Source: an uncultured Bacillota bacterium
GTDB taxonomy: Bacteria > Bacillota > Clostridia > Oscillospirales > Oscillospiraceae
Assembly (NCBI GenBank): GCA_947649625.1
Contig: CANSSJ010000002.1
Span: 1-64,000 of the forward strand
DNA length: 64,000 nt
Reading direction: 5' to 3'
Shown here one piece after another: positions 15,823 to 23,757 of this stretch (position 1 is its first letter; each line of letters starts with the position of its first letter). The notes beneath the pieces are model-generated. The model made no database searches, was not told the origin of the DNA, and worked only from the letters and a program-made list of their open reading frames with translations. Made by a program: the position numbers and the translations under genes.

Positions 15823-16863
15823 ATGAACCACAAAGGAGCCACCCATTTCACACTCAATGACCGGCAGACCCTGGAGCGGATGCTGAGAAAAGGCTTTTCA
15901 AAGCCCGCTATTGCGGAGGCCCTGGGCAAGTGTGAACGGTCTATCTACTATGAAATAGGCCGGGGCCTGTGCGTCCAGCGCACCACGGACCTCATTGACG
16001 TTGAGGTCTATTGTGCGGACGTGGCACACCGCAAATACAAGGCTTTCCTCAAGGAAAAGGGCAAGGAGCTCAAAATCGGCCATGACCACGCCCTGGTCCA
16101 ACGGCTGGAGGAGCTCATCATGGTCCAAGGCTTTGCCCCTGGTGCCGCCCTTGCGGAAATCCGAAACAACGGAGAGCATTTTGACACGGAAATCTGTGAG
16201 AATACGGTCTATAATTACATCTACCGTGGGGACGTGTTCCTCTTTCTGACCCCGGAGCACCTGCATGACAAAGGCCGCCGCCACTACGCCGCCAAGAGCA
16301 AAAAGGAGGCGGCCAGGGCTCCCCGTGGCCAGAGCATCGAAAAGCGCCCGGAGGAGGTCAAGAGCCGGGGCAGTTTTGGGCACTGGGAGATGGACAGCGT
16401 TATGGGGTGCAAGGGCTCCAAGCAAGCCCTCCTGGTGCTGACAGAGCGGAGGACCCGCATGGGGATTGTCCTGCTGGTGGAGGACCACACGGCGGCCAGC
16501 GTGGTCAAGGCCATCAACGGCCTGGAGCGGCGCTTTGGCAAGCTGTTCTATAAACTTTTTAAGAGCATAACTGTTGACAACGGCTGCGAATTTCAAGACT
16601 TTGAGGGCATAGAGATGTCCCACCGGCGCAAGGGCAAGCGGACCATTGTGTTTTTCTGTCACCCATATAGCGCTTATGAGCGGGGGAGCAATGAGAACAT
16701 GAACCGGCTAATTAGACGGTTTTTCCCCAAGGGCACCAACTTTGATGAGGTCACAAAGGAGGAGGTGATGACTGCGGAGAGGTGGGTCAATAACTACCCC
16801 CGCAAGATACTGGGGTGGAAATCCGCCGCCATGCTCTTTGACCAGGAGCTCCAAGCGGCGTGA
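15823..16863 (+). CDS. IS30-family transposase (prophage-borne)
   Basis: A protein of 346 residues with TGGAGG before ATG. There is an N-terminal helix-turn-helix (FTLNDRQTLERMLRKGFSK, AIAEALGKCERSIYYEI) and an rve-type DDE domain: D191 in HWEMDSV, D252 in TVDNGCEF, and E291 in RGSNENMNRLIRRFFPKGTNF, the last being an IS30 hallmark. The length fits the family. It is the last gene before host ftsH and is co-oriented behind the operator promoter. No terminal inverted repeats hugging the gene were found, so it may serve the phage itself and not an independent IS. Confidence 0.88.
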   Translation: MNHKGATHFTLNDRQTLERMLRKGFSKPAIAEALGKCERSIYYEIGRGLCVQRTTDLIDVEVYCADVAHRKYKAFLKEKGKELKIGHDHALVQRLEELIMVQGFAPGAALAEIRNNGEHFDTEICENTVYNYIYRGDVFLFLTPEHLHDKGRRHYAAKSKKEAARAPRGQSIEKRPEEVKSRGSFGHWEMDSVMGCKGSKQALLVLTERRTRMGIVLLVEDHTAASVVKAINGLERRFGKLFYKLFKSITVDNGCEFQDFEGIEMSHRRKGKRTIVFFCHPYSAYERGSNENMNRLIRRFFPKGTNFDEVTKEEVMTAERWVNNYPRKILGWKSAAMLFDQELQAA

Positions 16864-17043
16864 CCGTTTGACCTCATACAAACGTACCAGCCGAATGGGA
16901 TTGACCCATCCGGCTGGCTTGCTATGTCATTTTGTTGTGAAAACGCATAAAAAGCGATTGCGTCACTTGTGCAGGGTGCTAATTTTTCTTGACTTTTGCA
17001 AATTTCTCTTGACTTTTAGCCCAACTCCGCCAAAAAGGAGAAA
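16864..17043. other. Likely right boundary of the prophage, with short direct repeats
   Basis: These 180 bases between the transposase stop and the ftsH stop contain no gene. They hold a hairpin (CCAGCCGAATGG / CCATCCGGCTGG region, about 16887-16918) and two copies of TCTTGACTTTT at 16987-16997 and 17007-17017, spaced 20 bases. Base composition changes from AT-rich to GC-rich at about 17,040. The left prophage end is outside the window, so no att duplication can be tested. Confidence 0.5.
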
Positions 17044-18927
17044 TCAGGGCTGAACATCCCGATAGGGGGCCAGTTCCTCCGCGCCGGGGTCGTTGAAGAC
17101 TTTGGCGAAAGTCTCCGCGTCCATGGTCTCGTGGTCCAGCAGGTACCGGGCGGTGACCTCCAGTTCATGGCGGCGGAGCGTCAAAATGCGCTCGCAGTCG
17201 GCGTAGGCCGCGCTGATCAGGGCGCTGACCTCCTGGTCAATGAGGGCGGCCACCTCCTCGGAGTAGCTCTTGGCCTGGGCCATGGACCGGCCGATGAACA
17301 CCTCGTCATGGCCCGTCTCAAAGACCACGCTGCCCAGCTTCTCGCTCATGCCGTAGCGCATGACCATGTTCCGGGCGATGGAGGAGGCCCGCTGGATGTC
17401 GCTGCCCGCGCCGGTGGAGATGTCCCCCAGCACCAGCTGCTCCGCCGCCCGGCCGCCCAGGCAGCGGGTGATCTGCTCCATCAGTTCCTTTTTGGACTGA
17501 TAGGCCGCGTCCTCCTGGGGCAGAGAGATGGTCATGCCGCCCGCCTGTCCCCGGGGAACGATGGTGATCTGGTGGACCGGGTCTGCGGTGGGCAGCTCGT
17601 GGATGACCACCGCATGGCCCGCCTCATGGTAGGCGGTGAGCTTTCGGGTGTGCTCAGTGACCACCCGGCTGCGCTTCTCCGGGCCGGCAATCACTTTGAG
17701 CATAGCCTCGTGGAGGTCGGTGCGGGTAATGAACCGCCGGTCGCCTCGGGCGGCCAGCAGAGCCGCCTCGTTAAGCAGGTTCTCCAGGTCGGCCCCGGTG
17801 AAACCGGATGTGGCCCGGGCCACATCCCTGAGGTCCACGTCCTCAGCCAGAGGCTTCTCCCGGGCGTGTACCTTTAAAATATCCTCCCGGCCCCTGATGT
17901 CGGGCAGTCCCACATAGATCTGCCGGTCAAACCGGCCGGGCCGCAGCAGGGCGGGGTCCAGAATGTCCTGCCGGTTGGTGGCGGCGATAACGATGACCCC
18001 CTCGTTGGAGGCAAAGCCGTCCATCTCCACCAGCAGCTGGTTCAAGGTCTGTTCCCGCTCGTCGTGTCCGCCCCCCAGACCGGTCCCGCGCTGGCGGCCC
18101 ACGGCGTCGATCTCGTCAATGAACACGATGGCCGGCGCGTCCTTCTTGGCCTGGTCAAAGAGGTCCCGGACCCGGGAGGCGCCCACGCCCACATAGAGCT
18201 CCACAAAGTCAGAGCCCGAGATGGACAGGAACTGCACCCCGGCCTCCCCGGCCACCGCCTTGGCGATCAGGGTCTTGCCGGTGCCCGGAGGGCCCACCAG
18301 CAGCACCCCCTTGGGGATGCGGGCCCCCAGGGAGGTAAATTTCTGGGGGTCCCGGAGGAACTCCACAATCTCCTGCAGCTCCTCCTTCTCCTCCTCCGCC
18401 CCGGCCACGTCCCGGAAGGTGACCTTCTTCCCCTGGTCGGACAGGGTGCGGGTGCGAGCCCGGCCAAAGCGGGCCGCGCCGGGCGCGCCCCCTCCGCCGC
18501 CGCCCGCGCTGCGCTGGCGGACCAGGAGAAAGTAAAACAAACACAGCACCGCCGCCGCCACCAGGTAGGGGATCAGGTTGTACCACCAGGAGCTCTCCAC
18601 GCCGGGGGGGTAGTCATACCCCTTGAGCACGCCGTCCTCCAGCTGCTCGTTGACCAGCTCCCGCATATCGTCGTAAAACAGGCTGGGGTCGGCCACCCGG
18701 TAGACGACCCGGACAGGTCCGGCTTCGTTCTGCCCCCGGAGGGTAAGGGTAAGGGTCTTGTCCTCCAGGGTAAAATACTCCACCTGCTTCTGGAGGAAGA
18801 GGGTTCTGATCTGGCTGTAGGTGGGAGCATCCTTTTGATCCATCTGCCGGAGGGCGGAGAAGGTAAAAAATATCATCAGCGCCAGCAGAATGTAGATGGT
18901 GATGTCCCGGAGGCCAAAGCGTCTCAT
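17044..18927 (-). CDS. ftsH: ATP-dependent zinc metalloprotease FtsH
   Basis: A membrane AAA+ protease for quality control. It has two membrane segments (about residues 8-26 and 115-136), an AAA domain with GPPGTGKT (about 212-219), FIDEIDAVG and the second region of homology, then the zinc site HEAGH. Length is 627 residues, within the family range. Two close ATGs exist. The one at 18927 is preferred because GAAAGGA is 8 bases upstream, while the ATG at 18933 is only 2 bases from it. Last gene of the tilS-hpt-ftsH run. The prophage lies just past its 3' end. Confidence 0.96.
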   Translation of the reverse strand: MRRFGLRDITIYILLALMIFFTFSALRQMDQKDAPTYSQIRTLFLQKQVEYFTLEDKTLTLTLRGQNEAGPVRVVYRVADPSLFYDDMRELVNEQLEDGVLKGYDYPPGVESSWWYNLIPYLVAAAVLCLFYFLLVRQRSAGGGGGGAPGAARFGRARTRTLSDQGKKVTFRDVAGAEEEKEELQEIVEFLRDPQKFTSLGARIPKGVLLVGPPGTGKTLIAKAVAGEAGVQFLSISGSDFVELYVGVGASRVRDLFDQAKKDAPAIVFIDEIDAVGRQRGTGLGGGHDEREQTLNQLLVEMDGFASNEGVIVIAATNRQDILDPALLRPGRFDRQIYVGLPDIRGREDILKVHAREKPLAEDVDLRDVARATSGFTGADLENLLNEAALLAARGDRRFITRTDLHEAMLKVIAGPEKRSRVVTEHTRKLTAYHEAGHAVVIHELPTADPVHQITIVPRGQAGGMTISLPQEDAAYQSKKELMEQITRCLGGRAAEQLVLGDISTGAGSDIQRASSIARNMVMRYGMSEKLGSVVFETGHDEVFIGRSMAQAKSYSEEVAALIDQEVSALISAAYADCERILTLRRHELEVTARYLLDHETMDAETFAKVFNDPGAEELAPYRDVQP

Positions 18928-18946
18928 AGGCATGGTCCTTTCGTGT

Positions 18947-19489
18947 TTATCCCCCGTATACCTCGGGCTTCAAAATGCCGATGTAGGGCAGGTTGCGGTA
19001 CTTTTCCGCGTAGTCCAGGCCGTAGCCCACCACAAAGGCGTCGGGGATGGTAAAGCCGCAGTAGTGCAGATCCACCGGTCTGGTCCGCCGCTCCGGCTTG
19101 TCCAGCAGGGTGCACAGCCGGACAGAGGCGGGGTGGCGGTGCTGAAGTATTTTTAAAAGATAGCTCAGGGTGTTGCCGCTGTCCAGAATATCCTCCACCA
19201 CAATGACATGGCGGCCGGTGATGTCCTCGGTCAGGTCCTTGGTGATCTGCACCTGGCCGCTGGAGGTGGTGCCGGTGCCGTAGGAGGAGACCGCCATGAA
19301 GTCCAGGGTACAGGGCAGGTCGATGGCCCGGCACAGGTCGGCCATGAAAATGAAGGAGCCCCGAAGTACACTGATGAGCATGATCTCCCTGCCGGCATAG
19401 TCCGCCTCGATCTGCCGGGCGATCTCGTTTACCCGGGTTTTTAATTGCTCCTCTGTAAATAATATCTCCTGAATGTCCTTCTCTAACAT
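18947..19489 (-). CDS. hpt: Hypoxanthine phosphoribosyltransferase
   Basis: A protein of 180 residues. The ATG at 19489 has AAAGGAAG upstream, so the frame's earlier residues are not used. The PRPP-binding loop [12 protein letters not shown], the SSYGTGT segment and the C-terminal LPYIGIL are typical of hypoxanthine/guanine salvage enzymes (EC 2.4.2.8). The tilS-hpt-ftsH order is conserved in Firmicutes. Confidence 0.95.
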   Translation of the reverse strand: MLEKDIQEILFTEEQLKTRVNEIARQIEADYAGREIMLISVLRGSFIFMADLCRAIDLPCTLDFMAVSSYGTGTTSSGQVQITKDLTEDITGRHVIVVEDILDSGNTLSYLLKILQHRHPASVRLCTLLDKPERRTRPVDLHYCGFTIPDAFVVGYGLDYAEKYRNLPYIGILKPEVYGG

Positions 19490-19505
19490 GGAAATTTTCT
19501 TCCTT

Positions 19506-20897
19506 TCATTCAATGTTGGACACCGTGATATGCCAGGCGCTACGCCCCTCCCGGGCGGCGAAGGCCCGGTCGGGCCCCAGGCCGGCCACGGCGGCGGCCT
19601 GTCCCCCGCAGTCCAAGACGGGCAGCACCTCCCGCTGGAAGCGGGGCAGCTTTTCCTCGATCATCCATTTTTTCACCGTCTTGCCCAGCCGCCCCGGCGG
19701 AGTAAGGCGGTCGCCGGTGCGGCGGGAGCGGAGGGTCAAAGCGGGGACGGCCTCCCGGTCCAGCCAGAAGTCCCAGGGGCCTTGGGGCTGGCTGCGGTAG
19801 TCCTCCTGGGTGCAGGCGACATGCCAGGGACCGCAGTCCAGGCTGCCAGGCAGGGGCAGAGGCCCCTCCTCCAGGGGGATGGGGCCCAGCCGGGGGGCCA
19901 GCAGAAGCCTGTCATAGACCCGGCGGGCATCGGTGCTGTGGGGGAGGTGCAGCTCCCCGGAGGGGTCGTCCCCCCGGCACAGCCTCAGCAGGGCGTTGAG
20001 ATGGGCGGCGGAGCAGTTCTGGTCGCCCCCCCACAGCCGGCCCAGCAGCAGCCGGAGGGCCCGGCTGGCGATGGGGTCGGGGGCGGAGGCGACGGCCGCC
20101 GCATCAATGGCCAGCCCGCCGTCCTGAGGAACCGCCCGGGACGCGATCTCCTGGGCCAGGCCGGTGAGGCAGGCCTCGTCCGCCCGGAGGAGGGCGGCGG
20201 TGTCCGCCATTCGGGCCAGGAAGCCGGGGGAGACGTCCTCCAGCACGGGCAGCACCTGGTGGCGGATGCGGTTGCGGGTGTAGTCGTCGTTCTGATTGGA
20301 GCTGTCCTCCATGTGGGGCAGGGAGTGGCGGCGCAGATAGTCCTCCACCTGGGGGCGGGTGACGGTGAGCAGGGGGCGGATGATGTTGTCCCGCTTGGGA
20401 AGGATCCCCCCCAGCCCCCGCAGGCCGGAGCCCCGGGCCAGGTGGAACAAAATGGTCTCCACGTTGTCGCTGGCGGTGTGGGCGGTGGCGATGAGGTCCG
20501 CCCCCGCCTCCTTCGCCGCATCCCGGAGGAAGGCGTAGCGCATGTCCCGGGCGGTCTCTTCAATGCCGGTTCCCCGCAGTCTGGCCTGTCCGGCCACATC
20601 GCCGGAGTCCATGTACAGGGTGACGCCGGGAAGAAAGCTCCCGTCGGCCAGGCGGTGCTGTCCGCAGCACAGGTGGACAAACTGGTCCACAAACCGGGCG
20701 TCCCGGTCGGACTCCGCCCCCCGCAGCCTATGGTTGTAGTGGGCGGCCGCCAATTGGAAGCCCAATTTACTCCGGAGCCGGTAGAGGATATGGAGCATGG
20801 CGATGGAGTCCGCCCCGCCGGACACGGCGCACAGCACGATGGCCCCGGGCGGGATCAGGTCCTGCTCCCGAATAAAGCGCTCTATCTCCTTCAGCAT
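19506..20897 (-). CDS. tilS: tRNA(Ile)-lysidine synthase
   Basis: A protein of 463 residues from ATG 20897 (GGCAGG upstream). The PP-loop SGGADSIAMLHIL near residues 26-38 binds ATP. HYNHRLRGAESDRDARFV is the TilS signature. The C-terminal substrate-binding domain follows (LTLRSRRTGDRLTPPGRLGKTVKKWM). It changes C34 of the tRNA reading AUA to lysidine. It ends 17 bases before hpt. Confidence 0.95.
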   Translation of the reverse strand: MLKEIERFIREQDLIPPGAIVLCAVSGGADSIAMLHILYRLRSKLGFQLAAAHYNHRLRGAESDRDARFVDQFVHLCCGQHRLADGSFLPGVTLYMDSGDVAGQARLRGTGIEETARDMRYAFLRDAAKEAGADLIATAHTASDNVETILFHLARGSGLRGLGGILPKRDNIIRPLLTVTRPQVEDYLRRHSLPHMEDSSNQNDDYTRNRIRHQVLPVLEDVSPGFLARMADTAALLRADEACLTGLAQEIASRAVPQDGGLAIDAAAVASAPDPIASRALRLLLGRLWGGDQNCSAAHLNALLRLCRGDDPSGELHLPHSTDARRVYDRLLLAPRLGPIPLEEGPLPLPGSLDCGPWHVACTQEDYRSQPQGPWDFWLDREAVPALTLRSRRTGDRLTPPGRLGKTVKKWMIEEKLPRFQREVLPVLDCGGQAAAVAGLGPDRAFAAREGRSAWHITVSNIE

Positions 20898-20917
20898 AGC
20901 AGGACCTGCCTTTCTAT

Positions 20918-20941
20918 GTAGGGGCGGCCTGTAGCCGCCCG
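20918..20941. repeat. Half copy of a GC-rich palindromic element
   Basis: The 24-base arm GTAGGGGCGG...GCCGCCCG is the same (one difference) as the left arm of the element inside addA at 44272-44295. It lies between tilS and the membrane protein gene. A full right arm is not evident. Confidence 0.65.
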
Positions 20942-20958
20942 CCGGATACGGGTAACAA

Positions 20959-21708
20959 TCAGGGGATGGGAGTGATTTCCGCCACCAGATGGAAATTAGA
21001 GGTATAAGTAACTTCATACTGCTGGACATGCTCCCAGTTCCAGCCCCAGGTCTGGCCGGCGACACAGAAGCTGTCCGGAACGGGGGTGAAGTCCAGTCCG
21101 TCGGGAAAACGGAGGGTCACCCATTCAAAATTGGTGTCCTGGCCGGCTGCTCCCCGGCGGTGAAGGGTCAGGTCATCCGATGGAGCGCCGGGCATATGGT
21201 CCGGGACAGATTTTTCATCCAGAAGCAAGGTCATCCGCTCCACCTCCCCGGCCTCGATCTGGCGGATGTCCGCACTGTACTGGCCGCAGAGCTTGGGCAG
21301 CTCCCCCCTCCACAGCACGGCACCCCAGGCACCGGCCGCCACCGAAAGCAGGAGAACCCCGGCGAGTATGGTGAAGGCGGGAACACTCAGCAGGGTGGTC
21401 TTACGGCCCAGTTTGTGTCCCCAGACACGAAACAGCCAGACAACCAAGGCCCCATAGAGAAACGGGGCCAGCAATGCCAAGGCGCTGGAGATCAGATGCC
21501 CGGTGCGGTAGGCCCGCAGTAGCGCCAGCGCGGGAGATTTTTCGGAATCGCCCAGAAGGAGCAGGCTGGGGATGCCGGTAGAGAGGACCAGCGCCCCCAG
21601 CACCGCCAGACAGGAGCCGAAGGGGACCCCGATAATCAGGAGCAGGGACTGCGGAGGCAGGACCTCCTGACTCCAATCGTCCGGATTGAAATACGGGTGA
21701 ACCGGCAT
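20959..21708 (-). CDS. Membrane protein of unknown function
   Basis: A protein of 249 residues with three hydrophobic segments (about 20-52, 72-97 and 106-128) and an extracytoplasmic-looking C-terminal domain of about 115 residues (GQYSADIRQIEAGEVERMTLL, then Trp-rich GQTWGWNWEHVQQYEV). It starts one base after the dnaB stop, so it is in the dnaB transcript. No family was recognised. Confidence 0.75.
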   Translation of the reverse strand: MPVHPYFNPDDWSQEVLPPQSLLLIIGVPFGSCLAVLGALVLSTGIPSLLLLGDSEKSPALALLRAYRTGHLISSALALLAPFLYGALVVWLFRVWGHKLGRKTTLLSVPAFTILAGVLLLSVAAGAWGAVLWRGELPKLCGQYSADIRQIEAGEVERMTLLLDEKSVPDHMPGAPSDDLTLHRRGAAGQDTNFEWVTLRFPDGLDFTPVPDSFCVAGQTWGWNWEHVQQYEVTYTSNFHLVAEITPIP

Positions 21709-21709
21709 C

Positions 21710-23068
21710 TCAATATTCCTCCCGCCGCCACTCCATATCGGTGAAGGTGGTGAACTCGGGGGTCCATTGCAGCTCCACCTTGCCCGTCTCGCCGTGGCGG
21801 TTCTTGGCGATGATGCACTCGGCCAGGTTGGGGTTTTCGGTATCGGCGTTGTAGTAGCCCTCCCGATAGAGGAAGAGAACGATATCCGCGTCCTGCTCGA
21901 TAGCCCCCGACTCCCGCAGGTCGGACAGCATGGGCCGCTTGTCCTGCCGGGACTCGTTGGCCCGGGACAGCTGGCTCAGGCACAGCACGGGGACGTTCAG
22001 GTCTTTGGCCATGATCTTCAGGGAGCGGGAGATGTCGGAGACGATTTGCTGCCGGTTCTCCCCCCGAGTGTTGGACTTGCCCCCGGCGGACTGCATCAGC
22101 TGGAGGTAGTCGATGACGATGAGTCCCAGGTCCTCCACCCGGCGGCATTTGGCCAGGATGTCGGCCACGGTGATGTTGGAGTCGTCGTCGATGAGGATGG
22201 TGGAGCGGTTGAGAGAGTCGGCGGCGGCGGCCACGCTCTCCCAGTCCTGGTCGGACAGCTTGCCGGTGACCAGCTTCTTGTTGTCCACAAAGCACTCGCT
22301 GGAGATCAGCCGCAGGGCCAGCTGCTCCCGGCTCATCTCCAGAGAGAAGAAGGCCACCTTTTTCCCCGATTTCTTGCCCGCGTCCAGCAGGATGTTCAGG
22401 GCCATGGAGGTTTTGCCCATACCGGGCCGGGCGGCCAGCAGGATCAGGTCGGAGTTGTTCAGGCCGGAGATGGCCCGGTCCAGGTCCCGCAGCCCGGTGG
22501 ACAGCCCGGGGATGGCCCGGTCGCTGGAGGCCAGCTCCTCCAGCCGGTCGTAGACGTCGATAATGACGTCGGAGATAGGGATAAGCCCCCGGGCGGCCCG
22601 GCCCTGGCGGATGGCATAGACGCGCTGCTCCGCCGCCTCCAGAATGTCTTGGCCGGTGGCCGTTCCCTCCTGGATCATGGCGGTGAGCTCCCCCGCTGTC
22701 TCAGCCACCCGGCGCAGCAGGGTCTTGTCCTTGATGATCTCGATGTACTCCCCCACATTGGCGGCGGTGGGAGTGGTGTCCATAAGCTGGAGCATGTAGC
22801 CCCGGGACTGGTTCTCGTCGTAGTAGCCGTTCTGCTTCATGCTCTCCAGCACCGTCACCGGGTCGATGGTGAGGGAGTAGTTGAACATGGAGTAGATGGT
22901 CTCGTAAATTTCCTTATTCTGGCGGATGTAGAAGTCGTCGGTGCGCAGCTTGTCGATGACCTCGGAGACACACCGGGGGTCGATGAGCATGGAGCCCAGC
23001 ACCGCCTGCTCCGCCTCTACGCTGTGGGGCAGCTGTTTGAGCAGTAATTCATCTGTCTCTGTGGGCAT
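21710..23068 (-). CDS. dnaB: Replicative DNA helicase DnaB
   Basis: A protein of 452 residues. The N-terminal DnaB domain (LPHSVEAEQAVLGSMLIDP) is followed by a RecA-like domain with Walker A ARPGMGKTS, FSLEMSREQL, and the Walker B region LIVIDYLQLM. It unwinds DNA at the replication fork. The gdpP-rplI-dnaB order is common in Firmicutes. ATG at 23068 with GGAGG upstream. Confidence 0.96.
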   Translation of the reverse strand: MPTETDELLLKQLPHSVEAEQAVLGSMLIDPRCVSEVIDKLRTDDFYIRQNKEIYETIYSMFNYSLTIDPVTVLESMKQNGYYDENQSRGYMLQLMDTTPTAANVGEYIEIIKDKTLLRRVAETAGELTAMIQEGTATGQDILEAAEQRVYAIRQGRAARGLIPISDVIIDVYDRLEELASSDRAIPGLSTGLRDLDRAISGLNNSDLILLAARPGMGKTSMALNILLDAGKKSGKKVAFFSLEMSREQLALRLISSECFVDNKKLVTGKLSDQDWESVAAAADSLNRSTILIDDDSNITVADILAKCRRVEDLGLIVIDYLQLMQSAGGKSNTRGENRQQIVSDISRSLKIMAKDLNVPVLCLSQLSRANESRQDKRPMLSDLRESGAIEQDADIVLFLYREGYYNADTENPNLAECIIAKNRHGETGKVELQWTPEFTTFTDMEWRREEY

Positions 23069-23090
23069 GAGGCCACCTCCCGATTGGACC

Positions 23091-23165
23091 GTAGGGCGCG
23101 ACGACCCCGGCGCGCCGCGTTAAAAAGGCATCTTCATGACGGCGCGCCGAGTCGTTGCGCCCTAC
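23091..23165. repeat. Palindromic repeat element between rplI and dnaB
   Basis: A 75-base element with near-perfect inverted arms of about 26 bases: GTAGGGCGC...CGGCGCGCCG (23091-23117) against its complement (23140-23165). The centre is AT-richer. It would form a very stable RNA hairpin. It shares the GTAGGG/CCCTAC ends with the elements at 39519, 44272 and 20918. Confidence 0.75.
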
Positions 23166-23172
23166 ACGCAGA

Positions 23173-23619
23173 TTATCCCTCCACCACCAGCACGTTCACC
23201 GTCCCGCTGATCTCATAGCCCAGCTTGGCCTTGATCTGATAGCTGCCGCAGGACTTGATGGGCTCGTCCAGCACCAGCTTGGTCTTGGGGATGGTGATGC
23301 TGTGCTGGGCGGCGAGAGCGTCGGAGATCTCCTTGCCGGTGACGGCGCCAAAGAGGCGGCCCCCCTCTCCCGCCTTGGCGGGGACCTTTACCATCAGGCC
23401 CTCCAGCTGCTTGGACAGGGCCTCGGCCTCCGCTTTCTCGGCGGCCTCCTGGGCCTTTTTGGCCTTCTCCTGCTGCTTCATGGTGTTCAGGTTCTCGGCG
23501 GTGGCGATCACCGCCAGCTTCCGGGGCAGGAGGAAATTCCGGGCGTAGCCGTCGGAGACCTCCACCAGCTGGCCCTTCTTCCCCTGGCCGCGTACATCCT
23601 GCTGTAAAATGACTTTCAT
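23173..23619 (-). CDS. rplI: 50S ribosomal protein L9
   Basis: A protein of 148 residues. The ATG at 23619 follows GAAAGGA. The L9 signature GYARNFLLPRKLAV follows MKVILQQDVRGQGKKG. A long helix connects to the C-terminal rRNA-binding domain (LFGAVTGKEISDAL). Standard length. Confidence 0.97.
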   Translation of the reverse strand: MKVILQQDVRGQGKKGQLVEVSDGYARNFLLPRKLAVIATAENLNTMKQQEKAKKAQEAAEKAEAEALSKQLEGLMVKVPAKAGEGGRLFGAVTGKEISDALAAQHSITIPKTKLVLDEPIKSCGSYQIKAKLGYEISGTVNVLVVEG

Positions 23620-23651
23620 GTGAATCAAATCCTTTCTTGGTTTGGTGTTGC

Positions 23652-23752
23652 TTTGCTGTGGGACCCGACCACCTGGGCGGGTCATATTTGGTGAAGCGGA
23701 ATGACCCACCGAGGTCGTCGGGCCCCACGGACGGCCGCAGGACGCCCCTACA
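23652..23752. repeat. Palindromic repeat element between gdpP and rplI
   Basis: Two arms of about 28 bases pair with few mismatches: TGGGACCCGACCACCTGGG...TCAT (23653-23682) against its complement ATGACCCACCGAGG... (23700-23728). They are followed by a GC-rich tail ending in GCCCCTAC. Non-coding, inside the gdpP-rplI transcript. Confidence 0.65.
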
Positions 23753-23757
23753 TGGAT

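Noticed and set aside
15800-17043. Stand-alone IS30 element with its own terminal inverted repeats
   Set aside because: I found no convincing inverted repeats or short target duplication directly around the transposase gene. The gene behaves as part of the phage operon.
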